64,000 nt of DNA from the NCBI GenBank assembly GCA_964602515.1, contig CAZRRJ010000002.1:682001-746000 (forward strand). Direction: 5' to 3'. The notes below the pieces were generated by a model. That model worked only from the letters and a program-made list of their open reading frames with translations. It did not search any database and was not told the DNA's origin. Of this stretch, positions 1-8,122 are shown one piece after another. A program made the position numbers and the translations under genes. The DNA comes from Carboxylicivirga sp964602515 (GTDB lineage Bacteria > Bacteroidota > Bacteroidia > Bacteroidales > Marinilabiliaceae). Positions within the stretch are counted from its first letter, which is position 1. Every line of letters starts with the position of its first letter.

Positions 1-1
1 T

Positions 2-262
2 CCTCATGAGCAATTAGCGCGTTATGGTGGTGCAAGTGTATTTATGAAGCCTGCTTCACATGGTACAGGAGTAAAAGCTGGTGGTGCGATGCGTGCTGTT
101 TTAGAGAGCGTTGGTGTAACGGATGTGTTAGCTAAGTCTAAAGGGTCTTCGAATCCACATAACTTGGTGAAAGCAACAATTACTGCTCTAACAGAATTGC
201 GTGATGCAGCAGCTATTGCTGAGCAAAGAGGGGTGTCAATGGAGAAAGTTTTTAACGGATAA
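2..262 (+). CDS. rpsE: 30S ribosomal protein S5, C-terminal part (5' end outside window)
   Basis: S5 is part of the small subunit and contributes to decoding accuracy and to assembly with S4. Only the last 86 codons are present; the reading frame enters at base 2 and ends at TAA 260-262. What remains is the C-terminal half, with the conserved stretch GVKAGGAMRAVLESVGVTDV followed by KSKGSSNPHNLVKAT, both typical of S5. It is followed 10 bp later by rpmD, the normal spc-operon order. Identification rests on these motifs and on the neighbours; the missing N-terminal double-stranded-RNA-binding part lies upstream of the window. Confidence 0.97.
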   Translation, partial: PHEQLARYGGASVFMKPASHGTGVKAGGAMRAVLESVGVTDVLAKSKGSSNPHNLVKATITALTELRDAAAIAEQRGVSMEKVFNG

Positions 263-272
263 AAGGACAAAA

Positions 273-449
273 ATGGCTAAGATAAAAGTAACTCAGGTTA
301 AGAGTAAAATCGGGGCCACTGCCAGACAAAAAAATACGTTGGCTGCCCTTGGGCTGAAGAAACTTCAGCAAACTGTTGAACATGAAGCCACACCTCAGAT
401 TGAAGGAATGGTTCAAAAAGTACTGCACCTGGTGACAGTAGAAAGATAA
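273..449 (+). CDS. rpmD: 50S ribosomal protein L30
   Basis: L30 is a small protein of the large ribosomal subunit. The product is 58 residues, the usual bacterial length, beginning MAKIKVTQVKSKIGA. The start at ATG 273 was chosen because a longer in-frame start at 201 would overlap the end of rpsE by 62 bases and add residues that do not belong to L30. The core GLKKLQQTVEHEATPQIEGM resembles the usual L30 segment GLRKIGHTVE-type sequence, in which a conserved central turn precedes the second helix. It sits between rpsE and rplO, as in nearly all bacterial spc operons. Confidence 0.95.
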   Translation: MAKIKVTQVKSKIGATARQKNTLAALGLKKLQQTVEHEATPQIEGMVQKVLHLVTVER

Positions 450-478
450 TTTGGTCGAACGAATTAGAGGAAATTAAT

Positions 479-925
479 ATGAATTTAAATAATTTAAGAC
501 CTGCAAAGGGTTCGGTAAAAACCTCAAAGCGTATCGGTCGTGGACAAGGTTCTGGACATGGTGGTACATCCACTCGTGGACATAAAGGAGCTAAGTCAAG
601 ATCGGGTTACTCTCGTAAGTTTGGTTTTGAAGGTGGTCAGATGCCTTTGCAGCGACGTGTTCCTAAATTCGGTTTCAAAAACATTAACCGTATAGAGTAT
701 AAAGCTGTTAATATTGAATTATTGCAGGTTTTAGCTGAAAAGAAAAGTGTAAGTGTTATTGATCCCGTGGTTTTAAGGGAAGCTGGATTAGTAAGCAAAA
801 ATGACCTAGTAAAGATTTTAGGAAATGGTGAGTTAACGGCTAAATTAGAAGTTAAAGCTCATGCATTTTCAGAATCAGCAACTAAGGCTATTGAAGCTGC
901 TCAAGGAACCGTAGTAAAATTGTAA
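479..925 (+). CDS. rplO: 50S ribosomal protein L15
   Basis: L15 binds 23S rRNA late in large-subunit assembly. The 148-residue product has the glycine- and arginine-rich N-terminal tail of the family (KRIGRGQGSGHGGTSTRGHK around residues 18-37), which threads into rRNA, followed by FEGGQMPLQRRVPKFGF and a globular C-terminal domain. Length is typical. It lies 29 bp after rpmD and only 4 bp before secY, so all three are expected to be one transcript. The leader before the ATG is A-rich with no clear Shine-Dalgarno sequence, as is usual in Bacteroidetes. Confidence 0.97.
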   Translation: MNLNNLRPAKGSVKTSKRIGRGQGSGHGGTSTRGHKGAKSRSGYSRKFGFEGGQMPLQRRVPKFGFKNINRIEYKAVNIELLQVLAEKKSVSVIDPVVLREAGLVSKNDLVKILGNGELTAKLEVKAHAFSESATKAIEAAQGTVVKL

Positions 926-929
926 CTGA

Positions 930-2276
930 ATGAAACTATTCGAAACCATCCGCAACATCTGGAAAATTGAGGATCTGAAATCTCGAATTACAACGACATT
1001 TGGACTATTGTTAATTTATAGACTTGGTTCGTTTGTTGTGCTACCGGGTATAGATCCTACACAACTTAGTGCTTTAAAAAGTCAAACAAGGGACGGTGTA
1101 TTAGGACTTCTGGACATGTTCTCAGGAGGGGCATTTTCAAATGCATCAATATTTGCATTGGGTATTATGCCTTACATCTCTGCTTCCATCGTTATTCAGT
1201 TAATGGGGATTGCAGTACCTTACTTTCAACGTCTTCAACGAGAAGGTGAAAGTGGACGTAGAAAGATCAATCAAATCACTCGTTATTTGACAGTATTGAT
1301 TTTGGTTGTTCAGGCACCAGGTTATTTAACAAATTTGTATAATCAGTTGCCAGACGCGGCTTTTGTAGCTACTGGTTGGTCATTTACTGTTACCAGTACA
1401 ATTATCTTAACTGCTGGAACTATGTTTGTTATGTGGTTAGGTGAGCGTATTACCGACAAAGGAATAGGTAATGGTATTTCACTAATTATCATGATTGGTA
1501 TTATTGCTCGACTGCCTCAATCGATGTTTGCCGAGTTTATATCAAGAATGGAAGCTGCTAGTGGAAGCGGTGGTTTGGTTATGTTGCTAATTGAGTTTGT
1601 TGTGCTGTTCTTCGTATTTGTAGGTACAATTGCATTGGTACAAGGTACACGTCGTATACCGGTACAATATGCGAAAAGAATTGTGGGAAACAAACAATAC
1701 GGAGGTGTTCGTCAATATATACCTTTAAAAGTTAATGCTGCTGGTGTTATGCCAATCATATTTGCACAAGCAATTATGTTTATTCCAGTTACATTTGCAG
1801 GCTTTTTTGAGAGTGAAACTGCTACCGGTTTTGCATCAATATTTGCTGATTTTACAGGTGTATGGTATAACGTAATATTTGCCTTAATGATTGTTGCATT
1901 CACCTATTTTTATACGGCTATTACCATTAATCCTACGCAAATGGCAGAAGATATGAAACGCAATGGAGGATTTATACCAGGTGTTAAGCCAGGAAAGAAA
2001 ACGGTAGAGTTTTTAGATTCTGTAATGTCGAAGATTACCTTACCGGGTTCTGTATTTCTTGCATTGGTTGCTATTTTACCTGCTTTTGCTATGATGGCAG
2101 GAGTTGATCAGGGATTTGCTCAGTTTTTTGGTGGAACATCCTTACTTATTTTAGTGGGTGTTGTATTGGATACTTTACAGCAAATTGAAAGTCATTTGTT
2201 GATGAGACATTATGATGGATTGACTAAGTCTGGTAGAATAATGGGTAGATCCGGAGGTGGAGCTGCAGTTTATTAA
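930..2276 (+). CDS. secY: Preprotein translocase subunit SecY
   Basis: SecY is the channel of the Sec translocon in the inner membrane. It passes unfolded secretory and membrane proteins and works with SecE/SecG, SecA and, here, the SecDF encoded at 58213. The 448-residue protein has about ten hydrophobic segments and the family landmarks: an N-terminal amphipathic helix ending in RITTTFGLLLIYRLGSF, the TM2 plug region with GIMPYISASIVIQL, and RITDKGIGNGISLII. Length and order of segments are normal. The gene begins 4 bp after rplO and ends directly before the map leader, the usual arrangement in Bacteroidetes, where adk is not between them. Confidence 0.97.
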   Translation: MKLFETIRNIWKIEDLKSRITTTFGLLLIYRLGSFVVLPGIDPTQLSALKSQTRDGVLGLLDMFSGGAFSNASIFALGIMPYISASIVIQLMGIAVPYFQRLQREGESGRRKINQITRYLTVLILVVQAPGYLTNLYNQLPDAAFVATGWSFTVTSTIILTAGTMFVMWLGERITDKGIGNGISLIIMIGIIARLPQSMFAEFISRMEAASGSGGLVMLLIEFVVLFFVFVGTIALVQGTRRIPVQYAKRIVGNKQYGGVRQYIPLKVNAAGVMPIIFAQAIMFIPVTFAGFFESETATGFASIFADFTGVWYNVIFALMIVAFTYFYTAITINPTQMAEDMKRNGGFIPGVKPGKKTVEFLDSVMSKITLPGSVFLALVAILPAFAMMAGVDQGFAQFFGGTSLLILVGVVLDTLQQIESHLLMRHYDGLTKSGRIMGRSGGGAAVY

Positions 2277-2297
2277 TTGAGGAACACGATCATTCAC

Positions 2298-3083
2298 ATG
2301 ATTTATTTAAAGACTGACGAGGAAATAGAGCTAATGCGTGTGAGTAACCTTTTGGTTGCTAGGACGCTTGGGGAGGTTGCTAAAGCAATTAAACCTGGCA
2401 TTTCAACGTTAGAACTAGATAGAATAGCAGAGACCTTCATTAGAGATAGTGGAGGTACTCCTGCCTTTTTAAATTACCAGGGTTTTCCAAATACACTTTG
2501 TACTTCTGTTAATGAACATGTCGTACATGGTATTCCGAATAACACCCCGTTACAAGAAGGAGATGTCGTGTCTGTGGATTGTGGCGTTTTATTGAATGGT
2601 TTTTATGGAGATTCAGCTTATACTTTTCCAATTGGAGAGGTTAAACCTGAAATTATGGCATTACTAAATGCGACAAAAGAATCACTATATAAAGGTATTG
2701 AGCAAGCAGTTGAAAATAATCGTTTAGGAGATATTGGTTTTGCAGTTCAGAATTATTCCGAAAAGCTTGGCTATTCTGTCGTAAGGGAGATGGTAGGGCA
2801 TGGTATTGGAAAGAATTTGCATGAAGCACCGGAAGTTCCTAATTATGGACGTAGAGGAAATGGTATTAAGTTAAAGTCAGGAATGGTTATTGCCATTGAG
2901 CCAATGATAAATTTAGGCAAACGCCAAATTGTTCAGGAAAACGATGGATGGACGATTAGGACTGGCGATAAGAAGGTATCAGCTCATTATGAACATACTG
3001 TTGCAATAAGAAAAGGTAAAGCAGATATACTTTCTAGTTTTAAATTTGTAGAAGAAGTATTACATTTGCAGTCTGAAAAATAA
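2298..3083 (+). CDS. map: Type I methionine aminopeptidase
   Basis: Removes the initiator methionine from nascent proteins as they leave the ribosome; it is a two-metal cytosolic enzyme. All five metal ligands are visible: D94 (VDCG), D105 (GDSA), H168 (VGHGIG), E201 (AIEPM) and E232 (HYEHT), with the usual spacing. The 261-residue length from ATG 2298 is normal for the type I class without an N-terminal zinc-finger extension. A TTG at 2277, directly after the secY stop, would add seven residues; I prefer the ATG because homologues begin with a sequence like MIYLKTDEEIELMR. Encoded between secY and infA. Confidence 0.96.
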   Translation: MIYLKTDEEIELMRVSNLLVARTLGEVAKAIKPGISTLELDRIAETFIRDSGGTPAFLNYQGFPNTLCTSVNEHVVHGIPNNTPLQEGDVVSVDCGVLLNGFYGDSAYTFPIGEVKPEIMALLNATKESLYKGIEQAVENNRLGDIGFAVQNYSEKLGYSVVREMVGHGIGKNLHEAPEVPNYGRRGNGIKLKSGMVIAIEPMINLGKRQIVQENDGWTIRTGDKKVSAHYEHTVAIRKGKADILSSFKFVEEVLHLQSEK

Positions 3084-3097
3084 AAAGTTATAGAATT

Positions 3098-3316
3098 ATG
3101 GCGAAACAAGCCTCTATAGAACAAGACGGAACAATCATTGAAGCCTTATCCAATGCCATGTTTAGAGTGGAATTGGAAAACGGTCACATCATTACTGCTC
3201 ATATTTCGGGTAAAATGCGTATGCATTACATTAAAATCTTACCTGGTGATAGAGTAAAAGTAGAGATGTCACCGTATGATTTGACAAAAGGAAGAATTTC
3301 CTATAGATACAAATAG
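3098..3316 (+). CDS. infA: Translation initiation factor IF-1
   Basis: IF-1 binds the ribosomal A site during initiation and helps IF-2 and IF-3. The 72-residue product is the standard length and has the S1-like OB fold with the family motifs IEALSNAMFRVELENGH, HISGKMRMHYIKILPGD and DLTKGRI(S)YR at the C-terminus. The gene follows map by 14 bp and is followed 15 bp later by rpmJ. This infA-rpmJ-rpsM order at the junction of the spc and alpha operons is conserved across bacteria. Confidence 0.97.
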   Translation: MAKQASIEQDGTIIEALSNAMFRVELENGHIITAHISGKMRMHYIKILPGDRVKVEMSPYDLTKGRISYRYK

Positions 3317-3331
3317 ATAAAGTGACTGATC

Positions 3332-3448
3332 ATGAAGGTTAGAGCATCTGTAAAAAAGAGAAGTGCCGAATGCAAAATTGTAAAACGCAAAGGGCGCTTA
3401 TATGTGATTAATAAGAAGAATCCAAAGTTTAAACAACGTCAAGGATAA
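3332..3448 (+). CDS. rpmJ: 50S ribosomal protein L36 (zinc-less type)
   Basis: A 38-residue L36. It starts MKVRASVKKRSAECKIVKRK and ends with the family signature NPKFKQRQG. Only one cysteine (C14) remains of the four-ligand zinc ribbon present in the zinc-binding form: the later Cys and His positions are Asn and Phe (VINKKNPKFKQ). It is therefore the C-minus form, which in other bacteria does not need zinc; this type is usual in Bacteroidetes. The gene sits between infA and rpsM with 15 and 11 bp gaps. Confidence 0.95.
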   Translation: MKVRASVKKRSAECKIVKRKGRLYVINKKNPKFKQRQG

Positions 3449-3459
3449 ATTTTAGAATT

Positions 3460-3837
3460 ATGGCAAGAATTGCTGGAGTTGATATACCCTCCAATAAAAG
3501 AGGCGAAATTGCTTTAACTTATATTTTCGGTATAGGAAGAAGCAGAGCACAAAAAATTCTTCAAGAGGTTGGCGTTGACGCTAATGTCAAAGTTTCCGAC
3601 TGGACAGACGAGCAAATTAAAGGTGTGCGTGAGGTAATTTCTGAATCGTTTAAGATTGAAGGTGAATTACGGTCAGAAGTGCAATTGAATATCAAGAGAT
3701 TGATGGATATTGGATGTTATCGCGGTATTCGTCACCGTATTGGATTACCACTACGCGGGCAGTCTACTAAGAATAATGCTCGTACCCGCAAAGGGAAGAA
3801 GAAGACTGTTGCAAATAAAAAGAAAGCCACTAAATAA
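3460..3837 (+). CDS. rpsM: 30S ribosomal protein S13
   Basis: S13 lies in the head of the small subunit and contacts the P-site tRNA and L5. The 125-residue protein starts MARIAGVDIPSNKRGEIALT and carries the helix-two-turn-helix motif IFGIGRSRAQKILQEVGV, then YRGIRHRIGLPLRGQSTKNN and a lysine-rich C-terminal tail that reaches the P site. The central GLPLRGQ(S/R)T(K)NNARTRKG segment is diagnostic. It is the first gene of the alpha-operon group, followed 10 bp later by rpsK. Confidence 0.97.
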   Translation: MARIAGVDIPSNKRGEIALTYIFGIGRSRAQKILQEVGVDANVKVSDWTDEQIKGVREVISESFKIEGELRSEVQLNIKRLMDIGCYRGIRHRIGLPLRGQSTKNNARTRKGKKKTVANKKKATK

Positions 3838-3847
3838 TAATTAAGAT

Positions 3848-4237
3848 ATGGCAAAGAAGTCAGGATCTCAAAAAAAGAGAGTCGTTAAAGTGGAAGCGCT
3901 GGGGCAAGCACATATTCATTCGTCTTTCAATAATATTATTGTATCATTGACCAATCAGAATGGTCAAGTGATTTCTTGGTCTAGTGCAGGAAAAATGGGT
4001 TTTAGAGGTTCTAAAAAGAACACCCCATATGCTGCTCAGATGGCTGCTAGTGATTGTTCAAAGGTAGCCTTTGATTTGGGACTAAGAAAAGTGAAAGTAT
4101 ATGTAAAAGGACCAGGTAACGGTCGTGAATCAGCGATGCGTTCTATTCATGCTGCTGGTATTGAAGTAACAGAAATTGTTGATGTTACACCATTGCCACA
4201 TAACGGATGTCGTCCACCAAAACGTAGAAGAGTTTAA
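3848..4237 (+). CDS. rpsK: 30S ribosomal protein S11
   Basis: S11 forms part of the platform of the small subunit near the E site and the mRNA exit. The 129-residue product has the family core HSSFNNIIVSLTNQNGQVIS, the segment GMxxRGSKKNTPYAAQMAA (here beginning MGFRGSKK) and the C-terminal signature VTPLPHNGCRPPKRRRV. Length is normal. It is separated from rpsD by an unusually long 143-bp gap for this operon; see the separate leader entry. Confidence 0.97.
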   Translation: MAKKSGSQKKRVVKVEALGQAHIHSSFNNIIVSLTNQNGQVISWSSAGKMGFRGSKKNTPYAAQMAASDCSKVAFDLGLRKVKVYVKGPGNGRESAMRSIHAAGIEVTEIVDVTPLPHNGCRPPKRRRV

Positions 4238-4380
4238 TTACTCAACTAGTTATTAACCATAGGTTTTTGATGGCAAATTTGAATAAGAATTGGTTATAAG
4301 ATTATTTCTCCTCTCTATAATCTAGCGGCTGCCATATTCAATATTTAAAATCAAAAATTTAAAATCAAAAATTTAGAAGA
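4238..4380 (+). promoter_or_regulatory. Candidate structured leader before rpsD
   Basis: This is the longest gap in the ribosomal cluster, where neighbouring gaps are 4-29 bp. It contains a 7-bp hairpin, AGATTAT at 4299-4305 pairing with ATAATCT at 4317-4323, and a longer-range pair TAACCA (4254-4259) with TGGTTA (4291-4296). It ends in two tandem copies of the 14-mer AAAATCAAAAATTT (4347-4360 and 4361-4374) just before the ATG. S4 represses the alpha operon in other bacteria, so an RNA control element is plausible. I infer this only from position and pairing; an internal promoter is the alternative. Confidence 0.3.
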
Positions 4381-4986
4381 ATGGCTAGATATATTGGTCC
4401 AAAAACAAGAATTGCCCGTAAGTTTGGTGAGGCAATTTATGGTCCGGATAAAAATTTCGAAAGAAGAAATTTTCCTCCAGGGCAACATGGTGCTAACCGT
4501 AGAAGAAAAACTAGCGAATACGGTGTGCAGCTAAAAGAAAAGCAAAAAGCTAAGTACACATATGGCGTGCTAGAAAAACAGTTTCGTAACCTGTTTAAAA
4601 AAGCTTCACGTAGTAAAGGTATTACAGGTGAAGTGTTACTTGGGTTTTTAGAATCTCGTTTAGATAACGTTGTTTATCGCATGGGAATAGCTCCTACAAG
4701 AGCTGCTGCCAGACAACTTGTATCGCACCGTCACATTACTGTAAATGGCGAAATTGTGAACATTGCTTCATTTCAAGTAAAGCCTGATATGATTGTAGGA
4801 GTTCGCGAAAAGTCAAAGTCTCTGGAAGTTATCTCTGCGTCGTTGGCAAATACAGGTGTGCATAAATTTCCTTGGTTAGAATGGGATCAAAATGCATTTG
4901 CAGGTAAATTTTTAACCGTACCTGAAAGAAGTGATATTCCAGAAAATATCAAAGAACAGTTGATTGTTGAATTGTATTCTAAATAA
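4381..4986 (+). CDS. rpsD: 30S ribosomal protein S4
   Basis: S4 is a primary 16S rRNA binder that nucleates 30S assembly and in many bacteria represses its own operon. The 201-residue protein starts MARYIGPKTRIARKFGEAIY, has the N-terminal rRNA-binding region PPGQHGANRRRKTSEYG without zinc-binding cysteines, and an S4 RNA-binding domain around residues 90-155 (ESRLDNVVYRMGIAPTRAAA, then QLVSHRHITVNGEIVNI). Length is typical for the cysteine-free form of Bacteroidetes. rpoA begins 9 bp after the stop. Confidence 0.97.
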   Translation: MARYIGPKTRIARKFGEAIYGPDKNFERRNFPPGQHGANRRRKTSEYGVQLKEKQKAKYTYGVLEKQFRNLFKKASRSKGITGEVLLGFLESRLDNVVYRMGIAPTRAAARQLVSHRHITVNGEIVNIASFQVKPDMIVGVREKSKSLEVISASLANTGVHKFPWLEWDQNAFAGKFLTVPERSDIPENIKEQLIVELYSK

Positions 4987-4995
4987 TTAATTCTT

Positions 4996-5988
4996 ATGGC
5001 AATATTAGCATTCCAAAAACCAGATAAAGTAATTATGCTGGAAGCCGACGATAAATTCGGCAAATTTGAATTTCGTCCGCTTGAACCAGGATATGGTATT
5101 ACCGTTGGAAATGCCTTAAGAAGAATATTGTTATCCTCACTAGAGGGGTATGCAATTACCACTGTTAAGATCGAAGGTGTAGATCATGAGTTTACCAGTA
5201 TACCTGGTGTTATTAATGATGTTACTGAAATCGTTCTTAATCTTAAGCAGGTGCGCTTCAAAAATCTGGTCGAAGATACAGATCAGGAAACTGTTACTGT
5301 TAGTATTTCAGGTAAAGAAGAATTTACTGCGGGTGATCTTAATCAATTCATGACAGGTTTTGAGGTTTTAAATCCTGATTTGGTAATTGCGAAGATGAAT
5401 CCTGAGGTAAATCTGCAGATGGTATTGACCATTAATAAGGGAAGAGGTTATGTTCCTTCTGAGGAAAATAAACCAGTTGAGGCAGAATTTGGTTTAATAG
5501 CTATCGATTCGATATTTACACCAATTCGTAATGTTAAGTTTGCGATTGAAAATTATCGTGTAGAGCAAAAAACTGACTATGAAAAGTTAGTGTTGGAAAT
5601 TGAATCTGATGGTTCAATTCATCCAAAGGATGCACTTAAAGAAGCTGCTAAGATATTGATTTATCACTTTATGCTGTTTTCTGATGAAAAGATTACTCTT
5701 GATTCTGACGAAAAATTTGGCAATGAAGAATTTGATGAAGAAGTACTGCATATGCGTCAGCTTCTTAAAACTAAGCTGGTTGACATGGACTTATCTGTTC
5801 GTGCATTGAATTGTTTGAAAGCTGCAGATGTGGAAACACTTGGTGAGCTTGTCACTTTCAATCGTAACGATCTGCTTAAGTTCCGTAACTTCGGTAAGAA
5901 GTCTCTTACAGAGTTGGATGATCTCCTTCTTAATATGGGACTTACTTTCGGAATGGATACCGCAAAGTATAAATTAGACAAGGAATAA
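4996..5988 (+). CDS. rpoA: DNA-directed RNA polymerase subunit alpha
   Basis: The alpha subunit dimerises to start assembly of RNA polymerase and its C-terminal domain contacts UP elements and activators. The 330-residue protein has the N-terminal assembly domain (residues ~1-235; EPGYGITVGNALRRILLSSL and a conserved EGVDHEFTSIPGV loop), a short acidic linker, and a C-terminal domain with two helix-hairpin-helix motifs (LSVRALNCLKAADVETLGEL and FRNFGKKSLTELDDLLLNMG). Length and domain order are normal. It lies between rpsD and rplQ with gaps of 9 and 5 bp. Confidence 0.98.
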   Translation: MAILAFQKPDKVIMLEADDKFGKFEFRPLEPGYGITVGNALRRILLSSLEGYAITTVKIEGVDHEFTSIPGVINDVTEIVLNLKQVRFKNLVEDTDQETVTVSISGKEEFTAGDLNQFMTGFEVLNPDLVIAKMNPEVNLQMVLTINKGRGYVPSEENKPVEAEFGLIAIDSIFTPIRNVKFAIENYRVEQKTDYEKLVLEIESDGSIHPKDALKEAAKILIYHFMLFSDEKITLDSDEKFGNEEFDEEVLHMRQLLKTKLVDMDLSVRALNCLKAADVETLGELVTFNRNDLLKFRNFGKKSLTELDDLLLNMGLTFGMDTAKYKLDKE

Positions 5989-5993
5989 TAGCG

Positions 5994-6527
5994 ATGAGAC
6001 ATAGAAAGAAATTTAATCATTTAGGTCGTAAGAGTGCGCATCGTAAAGCGATGTTAGCAAACATGGCTTCCTCTTTAATTCTTCATAAAAGAATTAAAAC
6101 AACTGTTGCTAAGGCTAAAGCATTACGTATATATGTTGAGCCTCTTATCACCAAAACAAAAGATTTAAGTACAGTAGAAGGACGTACACATGCTCAAAGA
6201 ACTGTATTTGCATCCTTGAAAGACAAGTATGCTGTAAAAGAATTGTTTGGTGATGTAGCAGAGAAGGTTGCGGATAGACCAGGAGGATACACACGTATTT
6301 TAAAATTAGGAAACCGTTTGGGTGATAATGCAGAAATGTGTTTTATTGAGCTGGTTGACTACAATGAAAATATGTTAGAAGCCAAAAAGTCCTCAACAAC
6401 TAGCAAGAGAACAAGACGCGGACGTAGAAAATCAGCAGATGAGACTGTTGTTGCAAATACACCTGCTCAGGAAGAAGTAACAAGTGAGCAGGCTTCAGAA
6501 TCTACAGAGGCTGAATCAAAAGAATAA
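5994..6527 (+). CDS. rplQ: 50S ribosomal protein L17 with C-terminal extension
   Basis: L17 is near the peptide exit tunnel of the large subunit. Residues 1 to about 125 are the conserved domain: MRHRKKFNHLGRKSAHRKAM, a segment ANMASSLILHKRIKTTVAKA, and GGYTRILKLGNRLGDNAEMC near the end of the fold. Beyond this is a tail of about 50 residues, first basic (KRTRRGRRKS) and then acidic and Ser/Thr/Glu-rich, with no recognisable fold. Such tails are common in Bacteroidetes L17. It is the last gene of the operon and is followed by two terminators. Confidence 0.96.
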   Translation: MRHRKKFNHLGRKSAHRKAMLANMASSLILHKRIKTTVAKAKALRIYVEPLITKTKDLSTVEGRTHAQRTVFASLKDKYAVKELFGDVAEKVADRPGGYTRILKLGNRLGDNAEMCFIELVDYNENMLEAKKSSTTSKRTRRGRRKSADETVVANTPAQEEVTSEQASESTEAESKE

Positions 6528-6540
6528 ATTACTGAAGAAG

Positions 6541-6568
6541 AGGAAAGGCTTTTGTTTTTCCTTTTTTT
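6541..6568 (+). terminator. First of two rho-independent terminators after rplQ
   Basis: AGGAAA (6541-6546) pairs with TTTCCT (6557-6562) around a ten-base loop and is followed by a run of T to 6568. It lies 14 bp after the rplQ stop and 19 bp before a second, stronger hairpin. Confidence 0.6.
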
Positions 6569-6581
6569 CTTGAATTGCTAC

Positions 6582-6618
6582 AAAGGGGATAATGGTCATT
6601 TGGCATTATCCTTTTTTT
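6582..6618 (+). terminator. Second rho-independent terminator after rplQ
   Basis: GGATAATG (6587-6594) pairs perfectly with CATTATCC (6604-6611), with a nine-base loop, extended outward by two G-T and three A-T pairs, followed by seven T (6612-6618). It closes the ribosomal operon 43 bp before enolase. Confidence 0.85.
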
Positions 6619-6660
6619 ATGAAATTTTCTATCAAAAATAATACATAAATAGATTTTATT

Positions 6661-7962
6661 ATGGGACAAATTGCAAATATTCATGCCCGTGAGATACTTG
6701 ATTCACGTGGTAATCCTACAATTGAAGTTGAAGTAACATTAGAAAGTGGTTTCGTTGGACGTGCTGCTGTGCCATCAGGGGCATCTACAGGTGAGCATGA
6801 AGCTTTAGAGTTACGTGATGGTGATAAAGGTCGTTACCTTGGAAAAGGTGTATTAGCTGCAGTTAAAAATGTTAACGATGTAATTGCACCTGAGCTTGTA
6901 GGTATGAGCGTGCTAGAGCAAGTTGCTATCGATAATAAAATGTTAGAACTTGATGGTACTAAGACAAAAAGTAAATTAGGAGCAAATGCTATTTTAGGGG
7001 TTTCTTTAGCCTCTGCACGCGCTGCTTCTGAATATCTTGGTATGCCATTGTATCGTTATATTGGAGGTACTAATGCTGTTACTTTGCCTGTGCCGATGAT
7101 GAATATTATTAATGGTGGATCTCACTCTGATGCAACTATAGCATTTCAGGAGTTTATGATTCGTCCTGTAGGAGCTGATTCATTCCGTGAAGGATTACGC
7201 ATGGGGGCTGAAGTGTTCCATGCCCTTGCAAAAGTACTTAAAGGCAAGAATCTTTCTACTGCAGTTGGTGATGAAGGTGGTTTCGCTCCAATGTTAGGTG
7301 GAACCGAAGAAGCGATTGAGTGCATCTTGACAGCTATTCAGAACGCTGGTTACAAACCAGGACGTAAAGAAGATGGTGGTGATGTTTCTATCGCAATGGA
7401 TTGTGCTTCATCTGAGTTTTACAAAGGTGGTGTATATGACTACAGCATTTTCGAGCCAAACGGCGCTAAGCGAAACTCGGCAGAGCAAGCTGCATTTCTT
7501 GCTGAGCTTGTTGAGAAATACCCAATTGATTCAATCGAAGACGGTATGGATGAGAATGACTGGGATGGTTGGGTAGCATTAAATGCTGCTATTGGTGACA
7601 AGTGCCAGTTAGTTGGTGACGATTTATTCGTAACTAATGTTGATTATTTGAAGAAAGGTATTGAACTAGGTGCTGCTAACTCAATTCTTATTAAAGTAAA
7701 TCAAATCGGTACTTTAACAGAGACTTTAAATGCTATTGAAATGGCTCACCGTGCAGGGTATACTTCAGTAACGTCTCACCGTTCTGGTGAAACTGAGGAT
7801 TCAACTATCGCTGACATAGCTGTGGCAACTAATTCAGGTCAGATTAAGACTGGATCATTAAGTCGGTCTGATCGTATGGCTAAGTATAACCAGTTACTTC
7901 GAATCGAGGAAGAATTGGGCGAAAGAGCTATATATGGTTATGCAAAAGTGCAGAAGAAATAA
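6661..7962 (+). CDS. eno: Enolase (phosphopyruvate hydratase)
   Basis: Interconverts 2-phosphoglycerate and phosphoenolpyruvate in glycolysis; a cytosolic Mg-dependent enzyme. The 433-residue length is normal. Visible signatures are the N-terminal GASTGEHEALELRD loop, GDEGGFAP with the catalytic glutamate, SIEDGMDENDWDGW and GDDLFVTN with metal-binding acidic residues, ILIKVNQIGTL with the general-base lysine, and SHRSGETED(STIADI) near the C-terminus. It is a single gene with its own terminator and no operon partner. Codon use looks like that of a highly expressed gene, with many GGT and CGT codons. Confidence 0.98.
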   Translation: MGQIANIHAREILDSRGNPTIEVEVTLESGFVGRAAVPSGASTGEHEALELRDGDKGRYLGKGVLAAVKNVNDVIAPELVGMSVLEQVAIDNKMLELDGTKTKSKLGANAILGVSLASARAASEYLGMPLYRYIGGTNAVTLPVPMMNIINGGSHSDATIAFQEFMIRPVGADSFREGLRMGAEVFHALAKVLKGKNLSTAVGDEGGFAPMLGGTEEAIECILTAIQNAGYKPGRKEDGGDVSIAMDCASSEFYKGGVYDYSIFEPNGAKRNSAEQAAFLAELVEKYPIDSIEDGMDENDWDGWVALNAAIGDKCQLVGDDLFVTNVDYLKKGIELGAANSILIKVNQIGTLTETLNAIEMAHRAGYTSVTSHRSGETEDSTIADIAVATNSGQIKTGSLSRSDRMAKYNQLLRIEEELGERAIYGYAKVQKK

Positions 7963-7983
7963 GCAATATTTCTTGAAAATATT

Positions 7984-8015
7984 AAAGGTCGGCTCATATA
8001 AGCCGGCCTTTTTTT
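7984..8015 (+). terminator. Rho-independent terminator of eno
   Basis: AAAGGTCGGCT (7984-7994) pairs with AGCCGGCCTTT (8001-8011), one G-T pair, six-base loop CATATA, followed by T to 8015. It is 22 bp after the eno stop. Confidence 0.9.
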
Positions 8016-8122
8016 ATGCTTTAATGTTTTGAGAACAATTGTGCCTATTGTCTGTTTAAAAATGTACTTTCGTTATCACATACAATAAAGTTCAATTTAT
8101 TAATTATATCAGCTTTCATTAT

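Noticed and set aside
2277..2300. TTG start for map directly after secY
   Set aside because: Adds seven residues absent from typical type I enzymes; ATG 2298 gives the standard N-terminus.
4347..4374. Tandem 14-mer repeats as a CRISPR-like array
   Set aside because: Only two adjacent copies of an AT-rich word with no spacers.
5757..6020. Antisense frames over rpoA and other ribosomal genes
   Set aside because: Shadows of highly conserved plus-strand genes with no independent features.
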